This document shows positions 8,318 through 16,447 of a DNA stretch of 64,000 nt, in pieces (within the stretch, counting starts at the first letter, position 1; every line of letters begins with the position of its first letter). The translations under genes and the position numbers were made by a program. The notes below the pieces were generated by a model. That model was given only the letters and a program-made list of their open reading frames with translations. It did not search any database and had not been told where the DNA came from. Origin of the DNA: an actinobacterium LLX17 (GTDB lineage: Bacteria; Actinomycetota; Actinomycetes; Propionibacteriales; Nocardioidaceae); NCBI GenBank assembly GCA_000471045.1, contig KI301992.1, forward strand, positions 2,595,452-2,659,451, read 5' to 3'.

Positions 8318-8512
8318 TCATTCGGTCGGGATGGAGGATGCCTTCCCCGTGAATTTGGTGATGATGATGGTGCAGATGGCGATCGCGGCGGCGGCGAAGA
8401 GCGCCACGATGATCACCGTCTGGGTGATGTCACCACGCTCGTCCCGCTTGGTCTGTGCGTCGAACAAGTGGGAGGAGAGCCACGCCCTCCAGATGTCCAG
8501 GTCAAGCATCAT
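8318..8512 (-). CDS. Putative Flp-type major pilin
   Basis: This 64-residue protein starts MMLDLDIWRAWLSSHLFDAQ. A 26-residue leader containing the polar DERGDITQTVI site is followed by one hydrophobic helix (about residues 33-53) and a tiny tail (TKFTGKASSIPTE). Flp pilins are about 50-70 residues with this layout, so it is the best candidate for the pilus subunit. The leader is longer than in standard Flp pilins and the Phe-Tyr pair after the Glu is absent, so it is a divergent member. It is just upstream of the TadE-like genes and 15 nt after tadC. Confidence 0.65.
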   Translation of the reverse strand: MMLDLDIWRAWLSSHLFDAQTKRDERGDITQTVIIVALFAAAAIAICTIIITKFTGKASSIPTE

Positions 8513-8527
8513 CGGTCTCCTTCATGG

Positions 8528-9418
8528 TCAGATCGCCATCACGGCTGCGACGGCGGGATAACCGAGGAACAGCAAGAAGCTGAATCCAAGGAACAAGTGG
8601 GCGTTCTGGATGGAGTTCGACGCCTTCTCTGCCGACCCCTCAGCCTCGGCGAGCTGGCGCTTGCGGGCGGTTGACGCGCGAGCACGCAACGACTCTCGCA
8701 CCTTGGCTCCGTCGTCCGCGACGAGGCTGAGCGCCGAACCGAGATCGCGCAGCTCGGTGACGTCGACTCGCTCGCCCAACTCGCGGAGGCCGTCCCAAGG
8801 GGTGATGCCCGACAAGCGGGCACCCGCGACCGTGTCGCCGATCAGCTCGAAGGCCCATCCGCGACCGAGCTGCGAAGCCGACGGGAGCGCTTCGGGTGCG
8901 CCCCGGCCACCAGCGAGCGCCATGGACACCAGGTCGAGGTAGCACGACAGAGCGCGGCGCAGGTCGTTCCGACGTTCCGATGCCGCCGCCGCGACGGACA
9001 CGTCGGGCAAGAAGGAGAAGGCGACCGCGAGCGCCAGCCCGACCAGGAGGGGCACCGTCCAGCCGATGCCGGTGCCGACGGTGGCAAGCACGCCGCTGAG
9101 CAGCACCGGCAGCAGAAGCCCGACGCCGGCGGTGGTGACCTTGGCGATCATGTGCGCCTCCAGCGACCGGTCCAACAGCGCCAGATTCGCCCGCAGAGTC
9201 GGCACTGTGACACCGCGCCGCTCGAGCTGCGTGACCAGCCAACGGCCGACGCGGTCCTGGGTGGGTCTGCCTTCAGTGCCGGTACCGACCGTCGAGGGAC
9301 GCCGCTGGTCGACCATGGCGACCGCGGCCGCCAGGTCACGCCTGGGCGGCACGATGGCCCACGCCAGCGCCAACAGTCCCACGCCTGCCATCGCCCCGAC
9401 GACCAACGCTGCGGTCAT
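8528..9418 (-). CDS. tadC: TadC-like type II secretion F-family membrane protein
   Basis: This 296-residue protein starts MTAALVVGAMAGVGLLALAW. Hydrophobic segments lie at the N-terminus, at about 100-140 and at the C-terminus (AHLFLGFSFLLFLGYPAVAAVMAI). The central helical bundle (LRRALSCYLDLVSMALAGGR...RLSGITPWDGLREL) is the GspF/TadC fold pattern. TadB and TadC form the inner-membrane platform that couples the TadA motor to pilin polymerisation. The ATG overlaps the tadB stop by 4 nt. Length agrees with the family. The assignment is firm from sequence pattern and synteny. Confidence 0.88.
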   Translation of the reverse strand: MTAALVVGAMAGVGLLALAWAIVPPRRDLAAAVAMVDQRRPSTVGTGTEGRPTQDRVGRWLVTQLERRGVTVPTLRANLALLDRSLEAHMIAKVTTAGVGLLLPVLLSGVLATVGTGIGWTVPLLVGLALAVAFSFLPDVSVAAAASERRNDLRRALSCYLDLVSMALAGGRGAPEALPSASQLGRGWAFELIGDTVAGARLSGITPWDGLRELGERVDVTELRDLGSALSLVADDGAKVRESLRARASTARKRQLAEAEGSAEKASNSIQNAHLFLGFSFLLFLGYPAVAAVMAI

Positions 9419-10317
9419 CCCCGACCACCTCCGGACGGGCTCCCGACGAACATGCCCAATCCGGGACCTTGCGCCTGTTCGGCCAGGTCCTCGGGTCGGG
9501 CCAGGAACCGTCGCGGCGGCTGAACCCGTGAAGCGCTGCGGATCCAGGCGAACCCTGCGACGAAGCAGCCCAGGACGACGATCAACATCAGTTGGCCAAA
9601 CGGACTGTTGTACGGCTCGAGGTAGGAACGGCTCAACAGCATGATGGTCCCGGCGAACGCCAGCGTGACCCCGACGATCGTCCGGGCATTGCGGCGAAGC
9701 GCCTTGCGGTTCTCCTCGACCCGGGTCCGCATCTCCAGCTCTGAGCGAGCCGTGGTGGCCAGCTCGGTCAGGACTCCGACGAGTCCCGAGCCGCGCAGGC
9801 GAGCGTTCATGATGAGAGCGGCCACCACGAGGTCGATCGAGGAGTCATCGAGATCGTCACCGAACGCGGCCAAGGCTTGCGGAACCGGCACGTGTGCCCG
9901 AAGTCGGCCGACCAGCTGCTGCAGTTCGGCGGCGATAGCGGGCGGCGCCGCATCGGCCGAGGCGATGATCGCCTGCTCCAACCCGATCGCGGCCGCCATG
10001 GTGTCGCGCAGCGACTCCGTCCACGTCGCGACTGCCTCGAGTCGCGCCAGATGCGCCCGTCCCTCAGCCGTGCCACCGAACAGCGCGGGCCACATCCACG
10101 TGACGATCGCCGCCGCGGCGGCCGCGACGGGCCAGCGCGTCACCGCCCCGACAACCACAGCTGCCAGCAGCGACTTCCAGAGGCGGTCTCGGCCCGCGAC
10201 GAGCCGGCTCTTGATCGAGGCCGGTAGCGCCGGCGGCGCCCAGCCCATCCAACCGGCTGAGAAGATCGCTACTCCCCCGGCGAACGTCGCGCCGATGAGG
10301 AGTCCCCACGCGCTCAC
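9415..10317 (-). CDS. tadB: TadB-like type II secretion F-family membrane protein
   Basis: I choose GTG at 10317 (VSAWGLLIGATFAGG) because it forms a GTGA overlap with the tadA stop; the ATG 27 nt upstream would overlap the motor gene by 31 nt. The product is about 300 residues. Membrane segments lie at the N-terminus and about 55-85 and two near the C-terminus (IVGVTLAFAGTIMLLS, LMLIVVLGCFVAGFAW). The central region (ESLRDTMAAAIGLEQAIIAS...VPQALAAFGDDLDDSSIDLV) is the GspF-type cytoplasmic bundle. It pairs with TadC as the pilus platform. Confidence 0.88.
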   Translation of the reverse strand: MSAWGLLIGATFAGGVAIFSAGWMGWAPPALPASIKSRLVAGRDRLWKSLLAAVVVGAVTRWPVAAAAAAIVTWMWPALFGGTAEGRAHLARLEAVATWTESLRDTMAAAIGLEQAIIASADAAPPAIAAELQQLVGRLRAHVPVPQALAAFGDDLDDSSIDLVVAALIMNARLRGSGLVGVLTELATTARSELEMRTRVEENRKALRRNARTIVGVTLAFAGTIMLLSRSYLEPYNSPFGQLMLIVVLGCFVAGFAWIRSASRVQPPRRFLARPEDLAEQAQGPGLGMFVGSPSGGGRG

Positions 10318-11618
10318 CAGTTGCTCCGATGTCCGTCGTTCCAACCGGCCGCTTCGAGCTGGGCGTGACGCTGGATCGCGACGTTGGTATTGCGCGCCGC
10401 GTTCCCCTGGTGGTCGGTGCTCGCGATCTCCGAGGCGACCACACCGAGCTCCTCGTCGTAGCCGTTGACCTCGAGCACGGTTCGCACCTTGCGCTGACCG
10501 GTACCGGCGTCTCGGCCAACGAAGACGACGAAGTCGACGGCGCCGGCGATCATCTCGTGCACGACCTTGCGAGGCAGCCCCTCGGCCTGCTGGGCGTAGC
10601 TGCTGATCCGGGAGAACGCTCCTCTTGCGGAGTCGGCGTGGATCGTCGACAGGGAGCCGTCGTTGCCTTGGCTCATGGCGTTGAGCATGGGCACGATCTC
10701 GTCGCCCAGGACCTCGCCAACGATGACCCTGTTGGGATTCTTGCGCAGCGTGCGTCGCACCAGCTGAGCCATCGTGACTCCGCCGGCCCCCTCGGTGTTG
10801 GCGGGTCGGGCTTCCAGGGCAACGCAGTTTGGGTGCCGCTCGCGGTCCTCGCGCAAACTCAGCTCGAAGGCTTTCTCGATGGTGATGATGCGTTCCTGGG
10901 GAGGGATCTCGGCTGCCATCGCCCGCAGGAGCGTCGTCTTGCCCGCGTTCGTTCCACCGGCGATCACCACCGACGCGCGGCTCGCGACGATCGCGCGCAA
11001 GAGGTCCGCGGTCTCGTGCGTCATGGTCCCCAGCCCGACCAGGTCCTCCAGGTCGACCTTCTGGAAGCGGTGCCGTCGGATCGAGATCGCTGGCCGCGAA
11101 GCGACCGCCTGGATCGCCGAGAGGCGGCTGCCGTCCGGCAGTCGAAGGTCGACCTCGGGGTTGGCGGCGTCGAAAGGTCGCGACGACAAACCGCTGTAGG
11201 ACGCGAGAGTCTGGATGATCTCGATGAGCTCGGCGTCGCTCGAGGCGACTGGTCCGCCGGGTTCGGGATACTCGGCCCCGGCGCGACTGATCCAGACCTC
11301 ATCGGCCCCGTTGATGTCGATGTTCTCGATGGTCTCGTCGTCCAGGAGGCGCTGCAGACGCCCAGCACCGAACATGCGCGCATAGATCGCCTCGGAGATC
11401 TCTTCCTCGATCTCATCGGACAGGGTCGTCATGCCCTGACTCAGACGGCCCTCGTTGTGCAGACGCAACACCTCGCTGATCATCTGGCGCGCGAACTGTC
11501 GCTCGCTCGCGGCATCGAGGGTGTCGTGCCCTGTGATGCGTCGCTGCGCCCGCAAGTCCTGCAGTCTGTCGCCGACGGACTGCTGCAGCTGGGCCACCAG
11601 TGCGTTGTCGATGCTCAT
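10314..11618 (-). CDS. cpaF: TadA/CpaF-family pilus assembly ATPase
   Basis: This 434-residue secretion ATPase powers pilin polymerisation at the inner membrane. Visible motifs: Walker A AGGTNAGKTTLL (K227), Walker B-like RVIVGEVLGDE (about 297-307) and His box GSLSTIHADS (about 321-330). The Asp box, normally IEDxxEL, is replaced by IEKAFEL (about 247-253), which is unusual. The N-terminal domain (about 1-190) has the CpaF pattern (DDETIENIDINGADEVWI). The start overlaps the TadZ-like gene by 4 nt. The family assignment is secure. The altered Asp box places it in a divergent branch. Confidence 0.93.
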   Translation of the reverse strand: MSIDNALVAQLQQSVGDRLQDLRAQRRITGHDTLDAASERQFARQMISEVLRLHNEGRLSQGMTTLSDEIEEEISEAIYARMFGAGRLQRLLDDETIENIDINGADEVWISRAGAEYPEPGGPVASSDAELIEIIQTLASYSGLSSRPFDAANPEVDLRLPDGSRLSAIQAVASRPAISIRRHRFQKVDLEDLVGLGTMTHETADLLRAIVASRASVVIAGGTNAGKTTLLRAMAAEIPPQERIITIEKAFELSLREDRERHPNCVALEARPANTEGAGGVTMAQLVRRTLRKNPNRVIVGEVLGDEIVPMLNAMSQGNDGSLSTIHADSARGAFSRISSYAQQAEGLPRKVVHEMIAGAVDFVVFVGRDAGTGQRKVRTVLEVNGYDEELGVVASEIASTDHQGNAARNTNVAIQRHAQLEAAGWNDGHRSNW

Positions 11619-12367
11619 GCCGGCACCTCCGCCCCTGCGGATTCCAGGACACGTCCCGCCACGGTGCGGGCGGCCCGCACGAGTTGGGACCCCCGTCCGC
11701 GACCCGCCGGCGACGCGCCGCCTTCGATGACGCTCAGGCCTGGGTGGTCAAGCGGCAGGTAAGCCGCCGGAGCAGCGATAACGCCGCCCTGAGCAAGGAC
11801 CTCGTCGACGTCGCGAGCGTCGGCCGCCACCGTGCGGCTCTTGCCCAGCACAAGGGGCAGCGTCCGGCCACCGTCGACCAGGACGTCGAGGAGGTGGCCG
11901 CGGGTGTGCACGATCGAATCCAACGACGCGGCCAGTACCGGCACTCTGACGTCGGCCGCGGTCAGCAGGGGCATCGTGGGGCTGGTGCGCTCGATGCGGC
12001 CGAGGTCGGCGATCACGTCGACGTTCGCCCCGGCGGCCGTCACGGCCAGTCGACGCCACAGGTCGCCGATGCCTCGGGCCTGTGCCGGGGACTGCACCCC
12101 GGCCACGACGTTCACTCCGCATGCCAGCGGCTGTGCCCACTCGCTCACGTCGGTCTGCCGCTCACCGCGAAGGGCAGCAACTAGCCCCAACACATTCGGG
12201 CTCGCCGCGAGCTGACCGCCACCAGCTGCCCTGCACCGGTACGCGAGATCGCCACCAGTCGGATCTGCCTCGATGACGACGACAGGTCGTGACCACACGG
12301 CCGCGAGGACGAGTGCCGACGAGGTCACCCCGGGCGCGCCCTTGGCTGAGTACAGCGCTGTCAGCAT
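11615..12367 (-). CDS. TadZ/CpaE-like ATPase with degenerate Walker A
   Basis: This 250-residue protein starts MLTALYSAKGAPGVTSSALV. It has the ParA/MinD fold pattern: an N-terminal strand, deviant Walker loop (AKGAPGVTSSA), then VVVIEADPTGGDLAYR as the A'-motif strand. The Walker lysine and Thr pair are changed (GVTS rather than GKT), as in TadZ-type localisation proteins that have lost or reduced ATPase activity. Context immediately before the CpaF motor fits TadZ, which places the Tad complex at a cell site. Gap to the SAF gene is 3 nt. Function by context and fold. Confidence 0.75.
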   Translation of the reverse strand: MLTALYSAKGAPGVTSSALVLAAVWSRPVVVIEADPTGGDLAYRCRAAGGGQLAASPNVLGLVAALRGERQTDVSEWAQPLACGVNVVAGVQSPAQARGIGDLWRRLAVTAAGANVDVIADLGRIERTSPTMPLLTAADVRVPVLAASLDSIVHTRGHLLDVLVDGGRTLPLVLGKSRTVAADARDVDEVLAQGGVIAAPAAYLPLDHPGLSVIEGGASPAGRGRGSQLVRAARTVAGRVLESAGAEVPA

Positions 12368-12370
12368 GAG

Positions 12371-13075
12371 TCAGCTCCCCGGCGTCGTTTCGACGACGGC
12401 CACGAGCCCGCCCGCGGAGTACGCCGCGATCTTCGCCGCGTCGTCCTCGTCGACGACGACCGTCACCAGGACGGTCCCGCCCTCGGTCGACGACCCCTGC
12501 ACCTCGAGAACGCTCGCTCCGCGTGCCAGCACAGTCGGGGCGTCCAGCGCCGAGACCGTGCCCAGCTCGACGGTTCCACCGGGCACGGCGACGACGCTGA
12601 CGGTGTCGCCGGCGTTCAGCTCGGACGACGGCACTCGGGAGGGGTCGAGGTTCAAACCGACCGTGGCCTCGCCATCTGCGGGCATTGGATCGGAGGTGAC
12701 GGTCGAGTTGGTCAGAATCTGTCCCGCGACCAGGTCGACGCTCGCCGTCGACCCGACGACCTCGTTGATCTGGTCGACGCTCACGGCGTCCTCGACACCG
12801 GCCACTGACTTCTGGATCAGGTCGTCCTCGGAGATCACCTGGCCCTTGGCGACCGCATCGCGCACCGCCAGGACTTCGGTGCGATCACCGAGCGAGGAGA
12901 ACAGAAGTGCACCAGCCAAGGCCGACCCAACGATCATCATCGCGGCGAACGCCAGCACACCCTTCCGGCGTGGCTGCGCGCGAAGGCGCCGGTCGTCCAT
13001 CCGCCGACCCGCCAGTGCACCACCGGTCTTCGGAGGCTCCGCCGGCGGTGCGAGCGCTCGAGTTGTCGTGCTCAT
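12371..13075 (-). CDS. SAF-domain protein, RcpC/CpaB-like
   Basis: I choose ATG at 13075 (MSTTTRALAPPAEPPKTGGA) because it forms an ATGA overlap with the upstream stop; earlier in-frame ATGs are inside the upstream gene. The product is 234 residues: a basic cytoplasmic tail, one transmembrane helix at about 40-60, then a SAF domain (VLAVRDAVAKGQVISEDDL...VDLVAGQILTNSTV) and a C-terminal region. CpaB/RcpC proteins with this layout stabilise the Tad secretin or traverse the wall in Tad systems. Gram-positive relatives lack a secretin, so the partner here is unknown. Confidence 0.75.
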   Translation of the reverse strand: MSTTTRALAPPAEPPKTGGALAGRRMDDRRLRAQPRRKGVLAFAAMMIVGSALAGALLFSSLGDRTEVLAVRDAVAKGQVISEDDLIQKSVAGVEDAVSVDQINEVVGSTASVDLVAGQILTNSTVTSDPMPADGEATVGLNLDPSRVPSSELNAGDTVSVVAVPGGTVELGTVSALDAPTVLARGASVLEVQGSSTEGGTVLVTVVVDEDDAAKIAAYSAGGLVAVVETTPGS

Positions 13076-14010
13076 CCATTCTTCCCTTCTCCGGGCAGTA
13101 TGTTGACCGACTGCCGCTCCCCCACGACGAGCTGCGATGTCCCAGTAGGTCCGTCGACCTCGCCGAGCGAGCCCTCCGGGGCCAGGCAATTTCCTGCGCA
13201 TGTCCAGTTCACGCGCCACGTGATCACTGCCGAGATCGGCCAGACGCCACCGGGCTGGAAGTCACTGACCCGGGAGTACGTGTAGGAACACGACGTCTTC
13301 GCGCCCGCCGGCATCTGACCGACGTGCCAGACCTGCCCAGCGTCGTAGCAAACCTTCGAACCCGGCCCCATGCTCCACGTCACCCACCGAGGCTCGACCG
13401 TCACCGTCACCGACGTCGCGCCGGCCGTGACCGTGTTCGTCAACGTCGACCACTGCGCGGCCGGCATCCACATCCACGTCTCCAGTCCCACGTACGACTT
13501 GGCAGGCGGCGCCGGCGCTAGCTGCACGGTCGGGGTCGTCAACTGCAAGGCGTCCAAGGCCTGCTGAGCGAGCACAGCGGGATGCGGGGGAGCGCCCTCG
13601 CCGTTGGGGACGAAAACAGGAGTCCACACCACGCCGGACCAGCAGTTCATGATGCGCCCGGTCTCCGGCGTGCCCCCGACCTCGACCCAGCCGGGAGAGC
13701 CGGGCGGCGGTTGTTCGATGGCGTGGAGGTAGCACTGATGCGCCGGAGACCAAGAACCCCCGCCGAGGGTGCAGGGCACAACAGCCCCGTTCGAGCGAGT
13801 GCATTGCGTCGGGCCGCTGGGGCCGCCACCATCACCGTTGTCACTGCCACCGCTTCCTGGATCGACGACACAGGAGATGACCTCGCCGGTTGCCGGGTCG
13901 ACCCACGACGGTGCTCCTGCCGGGCACGCGGCCGAGGCACTGGAAGCTGAACTGACTAGTACGAAAGCAACGAGGACGATGACAGTCAGCGTTCTCACGA
14001 GGTGACGCAT
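13072..14010 (-). CDS. Secreted Cys/Trp-rich protein of Tad cluster
   Basis: This 312-residue protein starts MRHLVRTLTVIVLVAFVLVS and has a Sec signal peptide with likely cleavage after ASA (residues about 25-28, SSASAACPAG). The mature part is rich in Cys, Trp, Gly and Pro and has no transmembrane helix near the C-terminus. Motifs such as WSMGPGSKVCYDAGQVW and KTSCSYTYSRVS recall secreted proteins of Streptomyces Tad-like or mobile clusters. The ORF overlaps the lipoprotein gene by 16 nt and the SAF gene by 4 nt. Likely an extracellular pilus or transfer component; no enzymatic motif seen. Confidence 0.65.
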   Translation of the reverse strand: MRHLVRTLTVIVLVAFVLVSSASSASAACPAGAPSWVDPATGEVISCVVDPGSGGSDNGDGGGPSGPTQCTRSNGAVVPCTLGGGSWSPAHQCYLHAIEQPPPGSPGWVEVGGTPETGRIMNCWSGVVWTPVFVPNGEGAPPHPAVLAQQALDALQLTTPTVQLAPAPPAKSYVGLETWMWMPAAQWSTLTNTVTAGATSVTVTVEPRWVTWSMGPGSKVCYDAGQVWHVGQMPAGAKTSCSYTYSRVSDFQPGGVWPISAVITWRVNWTCAGNCLAPEGSLGEVDGPTGTSQLVVGERQSVNILPGEGKNG

Positions 14011-14588
14011 GCCGCTTCCGTGTCAGTGTTGATCACGTTGAGCAGCCAGCGTCCGTCGGGATAGCGAACGAGTTCGGCCGTCTGCGTGTACGAGTTGACC
14101 TCGGGCTTGGGCTGCAGTTCGTCCTGAACGAAGTGCTCGATCTTGGTCGCGTCAACACACCGAGTCACCGTCACGTCCGCAGCTCCGTCTGCTGCAATTA
14201 CGACAGACGAGGGGGTCGTCTCGGCGTTCCACCCCGACTGCTTCTTCGTGGTGAGACCCGATGCTTCACGCTGTCGCAGACCGTCCCAGGCAACGGCCCA
14301 GTTCGTGAGGTGGTCTTGGAAGAACTCCTTGGCCTCCGGCGTGGCTTTGCCCTCCGCGTAGATGGCGTCGGCCTCGCTGTCGTAGGCGTTTAACCAATCC
14401 ATGCCTTCATAGGCGATGTCGACCTGTTCGTCGCTCAAACCGTCTTCCCAAGCGGCTGACGGCGTCGAAGTCGTCGTGCCCTGTGAAGGGCCATTCTCGG
14501 GCTCTTCACCGGAGCAGCCCGTCATGACTAGTACGCACACGAGCGCACCCGCGAGCGCGGCACCTCGAACGACCTCCGAACCCTGCAT
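13995..14588 (-). CDS. Lipoprotein, probable NTF2-like
   Basis: This 197-residue protein starts MQGSEVVRGAALAGALVCVL. The lipobox VMTGCSG (Cys at about residue 25) marks a lipid-anchored exported protein. The mature domain (YEGMDWLNAYDSEADAIYAEG...DGRWLLNVINTD) has the length and the C-terminal strand pattern of NTF2-like/SnoaL-like extracellular domains common in actinobacterial secretion clusters. It is the first gene of the minus-strand block, downstream of a 423-bp intergenic region, so the operon promoter probably lies just upstream of 14588. Exact role unknown. Confidence 0.7.
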   Translation of the reverse strand: MQGSEVVRGAALAGALVCVLVMTGCSGEEPENGPSQGTTTSTPSAAWEDGLSDEQVDIAYEGMDWLNAYDSEADAIYAEGKATPEAKEFFQDHLTNWAVAWDGLRQREASGLTTKKQSGWNAETTPSSVVIAADGAADVTVTRCVDATKIEHFVQDELQPKPEVNSYTQTAELVRYPDGRWLLNVINTDTEAACVTS

Positions 14589-15011
14589 GCCATCACCCCT
14601 GTGAGCTTGCGGGCAGCGTCCTTTCGCTTCCCGATGCCTGTCGCTTCACTGGGTCAAGGCCACACCAGTGGGCCTGGGTGGTCAAGGGCTCCGCAACGAC
14701 TGTGGATAAAGAACTGGCGCAGACTTTCCATCCGCTGGATTTCACGCGCGGCAGTCCGATCCCCGGTGGGGTTCTCGCTCGTGCTTTTGGGATGAGCGTC
14801 CGAATCTCGACCAGGCTGAATCAAACCAGTTCGACAAATTCGATGCCAGTGACACGAGATCGCCACGATCAGCGGGTAGACATCCCGTCGCAATCTGCAC
14901 CGGAGCAAGAAGCCGCCGATAGGTGGGACTAAAGATTCTCGTGCTGTCGAGACCACCCACGGAAATGTTCGGGCCTTGGCCGAGTACAAACATTCGCGAT
15001 GGAGACGAACC
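14589..15011. other. Intergenic, divergent promoter region (lower GC)
   Basis: This 423-bp gap separates the minus-strand pilus block from the plus-strand excisionase/integrase genes. It should hold two divergent promoters, but I cannot place reliable -10/-35 boxes. A good Shine-Dalgarno (GGAG at 15001) lies just before the excisionase start. Base composition is visibly lower in GC than the flanks. Short ORFs here on both strands lack any supporting feature. Confidence 0.5.
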
Positions 15012-15212
15012 ATGACACAGCAGGTCATCGAGCAACTCCTTTCCCCGGCTGATCTCGCGCAGCAGCTCGGCGTGAGCGAAGGTCAACTCGCTCAGATGCG
15101 CTACCTCGGCACCGGTCCCGCATACATCAAGGTCGGCACGCGGGTTCGCTATGCCCGCGCCGATGTCGAGGAGTGGCTAAGTGACCGCCGTCGGACCCGG
15201 ACCTCGGGGTGA
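15012..15212 (+). CDS. Excisionase-like MerR-type HTH protein
   Basis: The product is 66 residues, starting MTQQVIEQLLSPADLAQQLG. I use the ATG at 15012, 7 nt after a GGAG box; an upstream in-frame ATG lacks such a site. The sequence LSPADLAQQLGVSEGQLAQM...GPAYIKVGTRVRYARADVEEWL is the classic winged-HTH of Xis/AlpA/helix-turn-helix domain 17 proteins. It lies 146 bp upstream of the integrase in the same direction, the usual xis-int arrangement, and would bind att-site DNA to bias excision. Alternatively it regulates element genes. Confidence 0.85.
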   Translation: MTQQVIEQLLSPADLAQQLGVSEGQLAQMRYLGTGPAYIKVGTRVRYARADVEEWLSDRRRTRTSG

Positions 15213-15358
15213 GTCGTTCCAAGCGTTGTCCACAGGCGCGGGCGATCACGCGTGTTTCCACAGCTCCTAATCCAGCGCCAGCGCCTGGCCTTAGCGGCTC
15301 CTAGCGTCGCTCTATGCCGTCGACGCACATCACCGGCTGTCCCGACTAGGAGGTTCCG

Positions 15359-16447
15359 ATGGCAACAGTCACCGCCTACGACACCACTAAGGGGAAGCGC
15401 TACCGGGTTCGGTATCGAACGCCCGACAACCGCCAGACAGACCGCCGCGGGTTCCGTACTAAGCGTGAAGCCGAGGAGTTCGCAGCCACGGTCACTGTCT
15501 CCAAACTTCGCGGAGAGTACGTTGACGCGAGTCGCTCTCGGACTACGGTGTCGGAACTGGGCGAGGGTTGGCTCGAACGGAAGACAACCCTCAAACCTTC
15601 CACTTGGCGCACGCTCGCGAGCGCTTGGCGCGTGCATGTCGAACCACGTTGGGGACGTACACCGGTGTCGCGCATTGAGTACACCGCGGTGCAGTCTTGG
15701 ATCACGGAACTGCACAGGCGAGGACTTAGCGCCACAACTGTCAAGCGGGTCCTAGGTGTCCTCTCGGGGATCCTCGACGACGCAGTCAAAGACCGACGCA
15801 TTCTGACTAACCCGTGCCGAGGCGTCTCCACCCCGCGCAAAGTGTCGAAGGAACGCGTCTACCTGACGCATGAGCAGTTGCACCGCTTCGCGGGTGAGTG
15901 CGGCTCTCACAAGACCTTTGTGCTGGTGCTCGGCTACTGCGGTCTCCGATGGGGAGAGGCGATCGGCCTGCGAGTCAAGGACGTCGACCTGCAGCGCCGA
16001 CGCCTCAACATCAATCAGAACGCTGTCGAAATCGGGTCCCGCGTTGAGGTCGGCACGCCGAAGACTCACGAGCGACGGTCGGTGCCATTCCCGGCGATGC
16101 TCGACATGAGCATCCGCGAACTATGCGATGACAAGGACCCAGAAGCGTATATTTTCCCCGGCGCCAACGGAGATCTCATGCGTCGCACGCGGAGCGACAT
16201 GGGGAGCGGAGGCTGGTTCGCCGGCGCAGTTCGCCGCGCGAAGGTCCCGCGCATCACCCCGCACGACCTCCGGCACACCGCCGCGAGTCTGGCCATCTCG
16301 GCTGGTGCCAATGTGAAGTCGGTGCAGCGCATGCTTGGGCACAAAAGCGCAGCCATGACCCTCGACATCTATAGCGGCCTCTTCGACGACGACCTCGACG
16401 CAGTGGCGACCGCCCTCGATACGGCAGGCGCAAGGTATATGGACTAG
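15359..16447 (+). CDS. int: Tyrosine-type site-specific integrase
   Basis: This 362-residue protein starts MATVTAYDTTKGKRYRVRYR, with AGGAGG at 15348-15353. An arm-binding N-terminal domain is followed by a core-binding domain (about 60-160) and a catalytic domain with all expected residues: R197 (GLRWGEA), K235 (TPKTHERR), H302 and R305 (HDLRH), H328 (LGHKS) and Y338 (DIYSGLF). It therefore looks active. It lies 3.6 kb from the 3' end of tRNA-Ser, which is the probable attachment site. Base composition is less GC-rich than the core genes, fitting mobile DNA. Confidence 0.95.
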   Translation: MATVTAYDTTKGKRYRVRYRTPDNRQTDRRGFRTKREAEEFAATVTVSKLRGEYVDASRSRTTVSELGEGWLERKTTLKPSTWRTLASAWRVHVEPRWGRTPVSRIEYTAVQSWITELHRRGLSATTVKRVLGVLSGILDDAVKDRRILTNPCRGVSTPRKVSKERVYLTHEQLHRFAGECGSHKTFVLVLGYCGLRWGEAIGLRVKDVDLQRRRLNINQNAVEIGSRVEVGTPKTHERRSVPFPAMLDMSIRELCDDKDPEAYIFPGANGDLMRRTRSDMGSGGWFAGAVRRAKVPRITPHDLRHTAASLAISAGANVKSVQRMLGHKSAAMTLDIYSGLFDDDLDAVATALDTAGARYMD

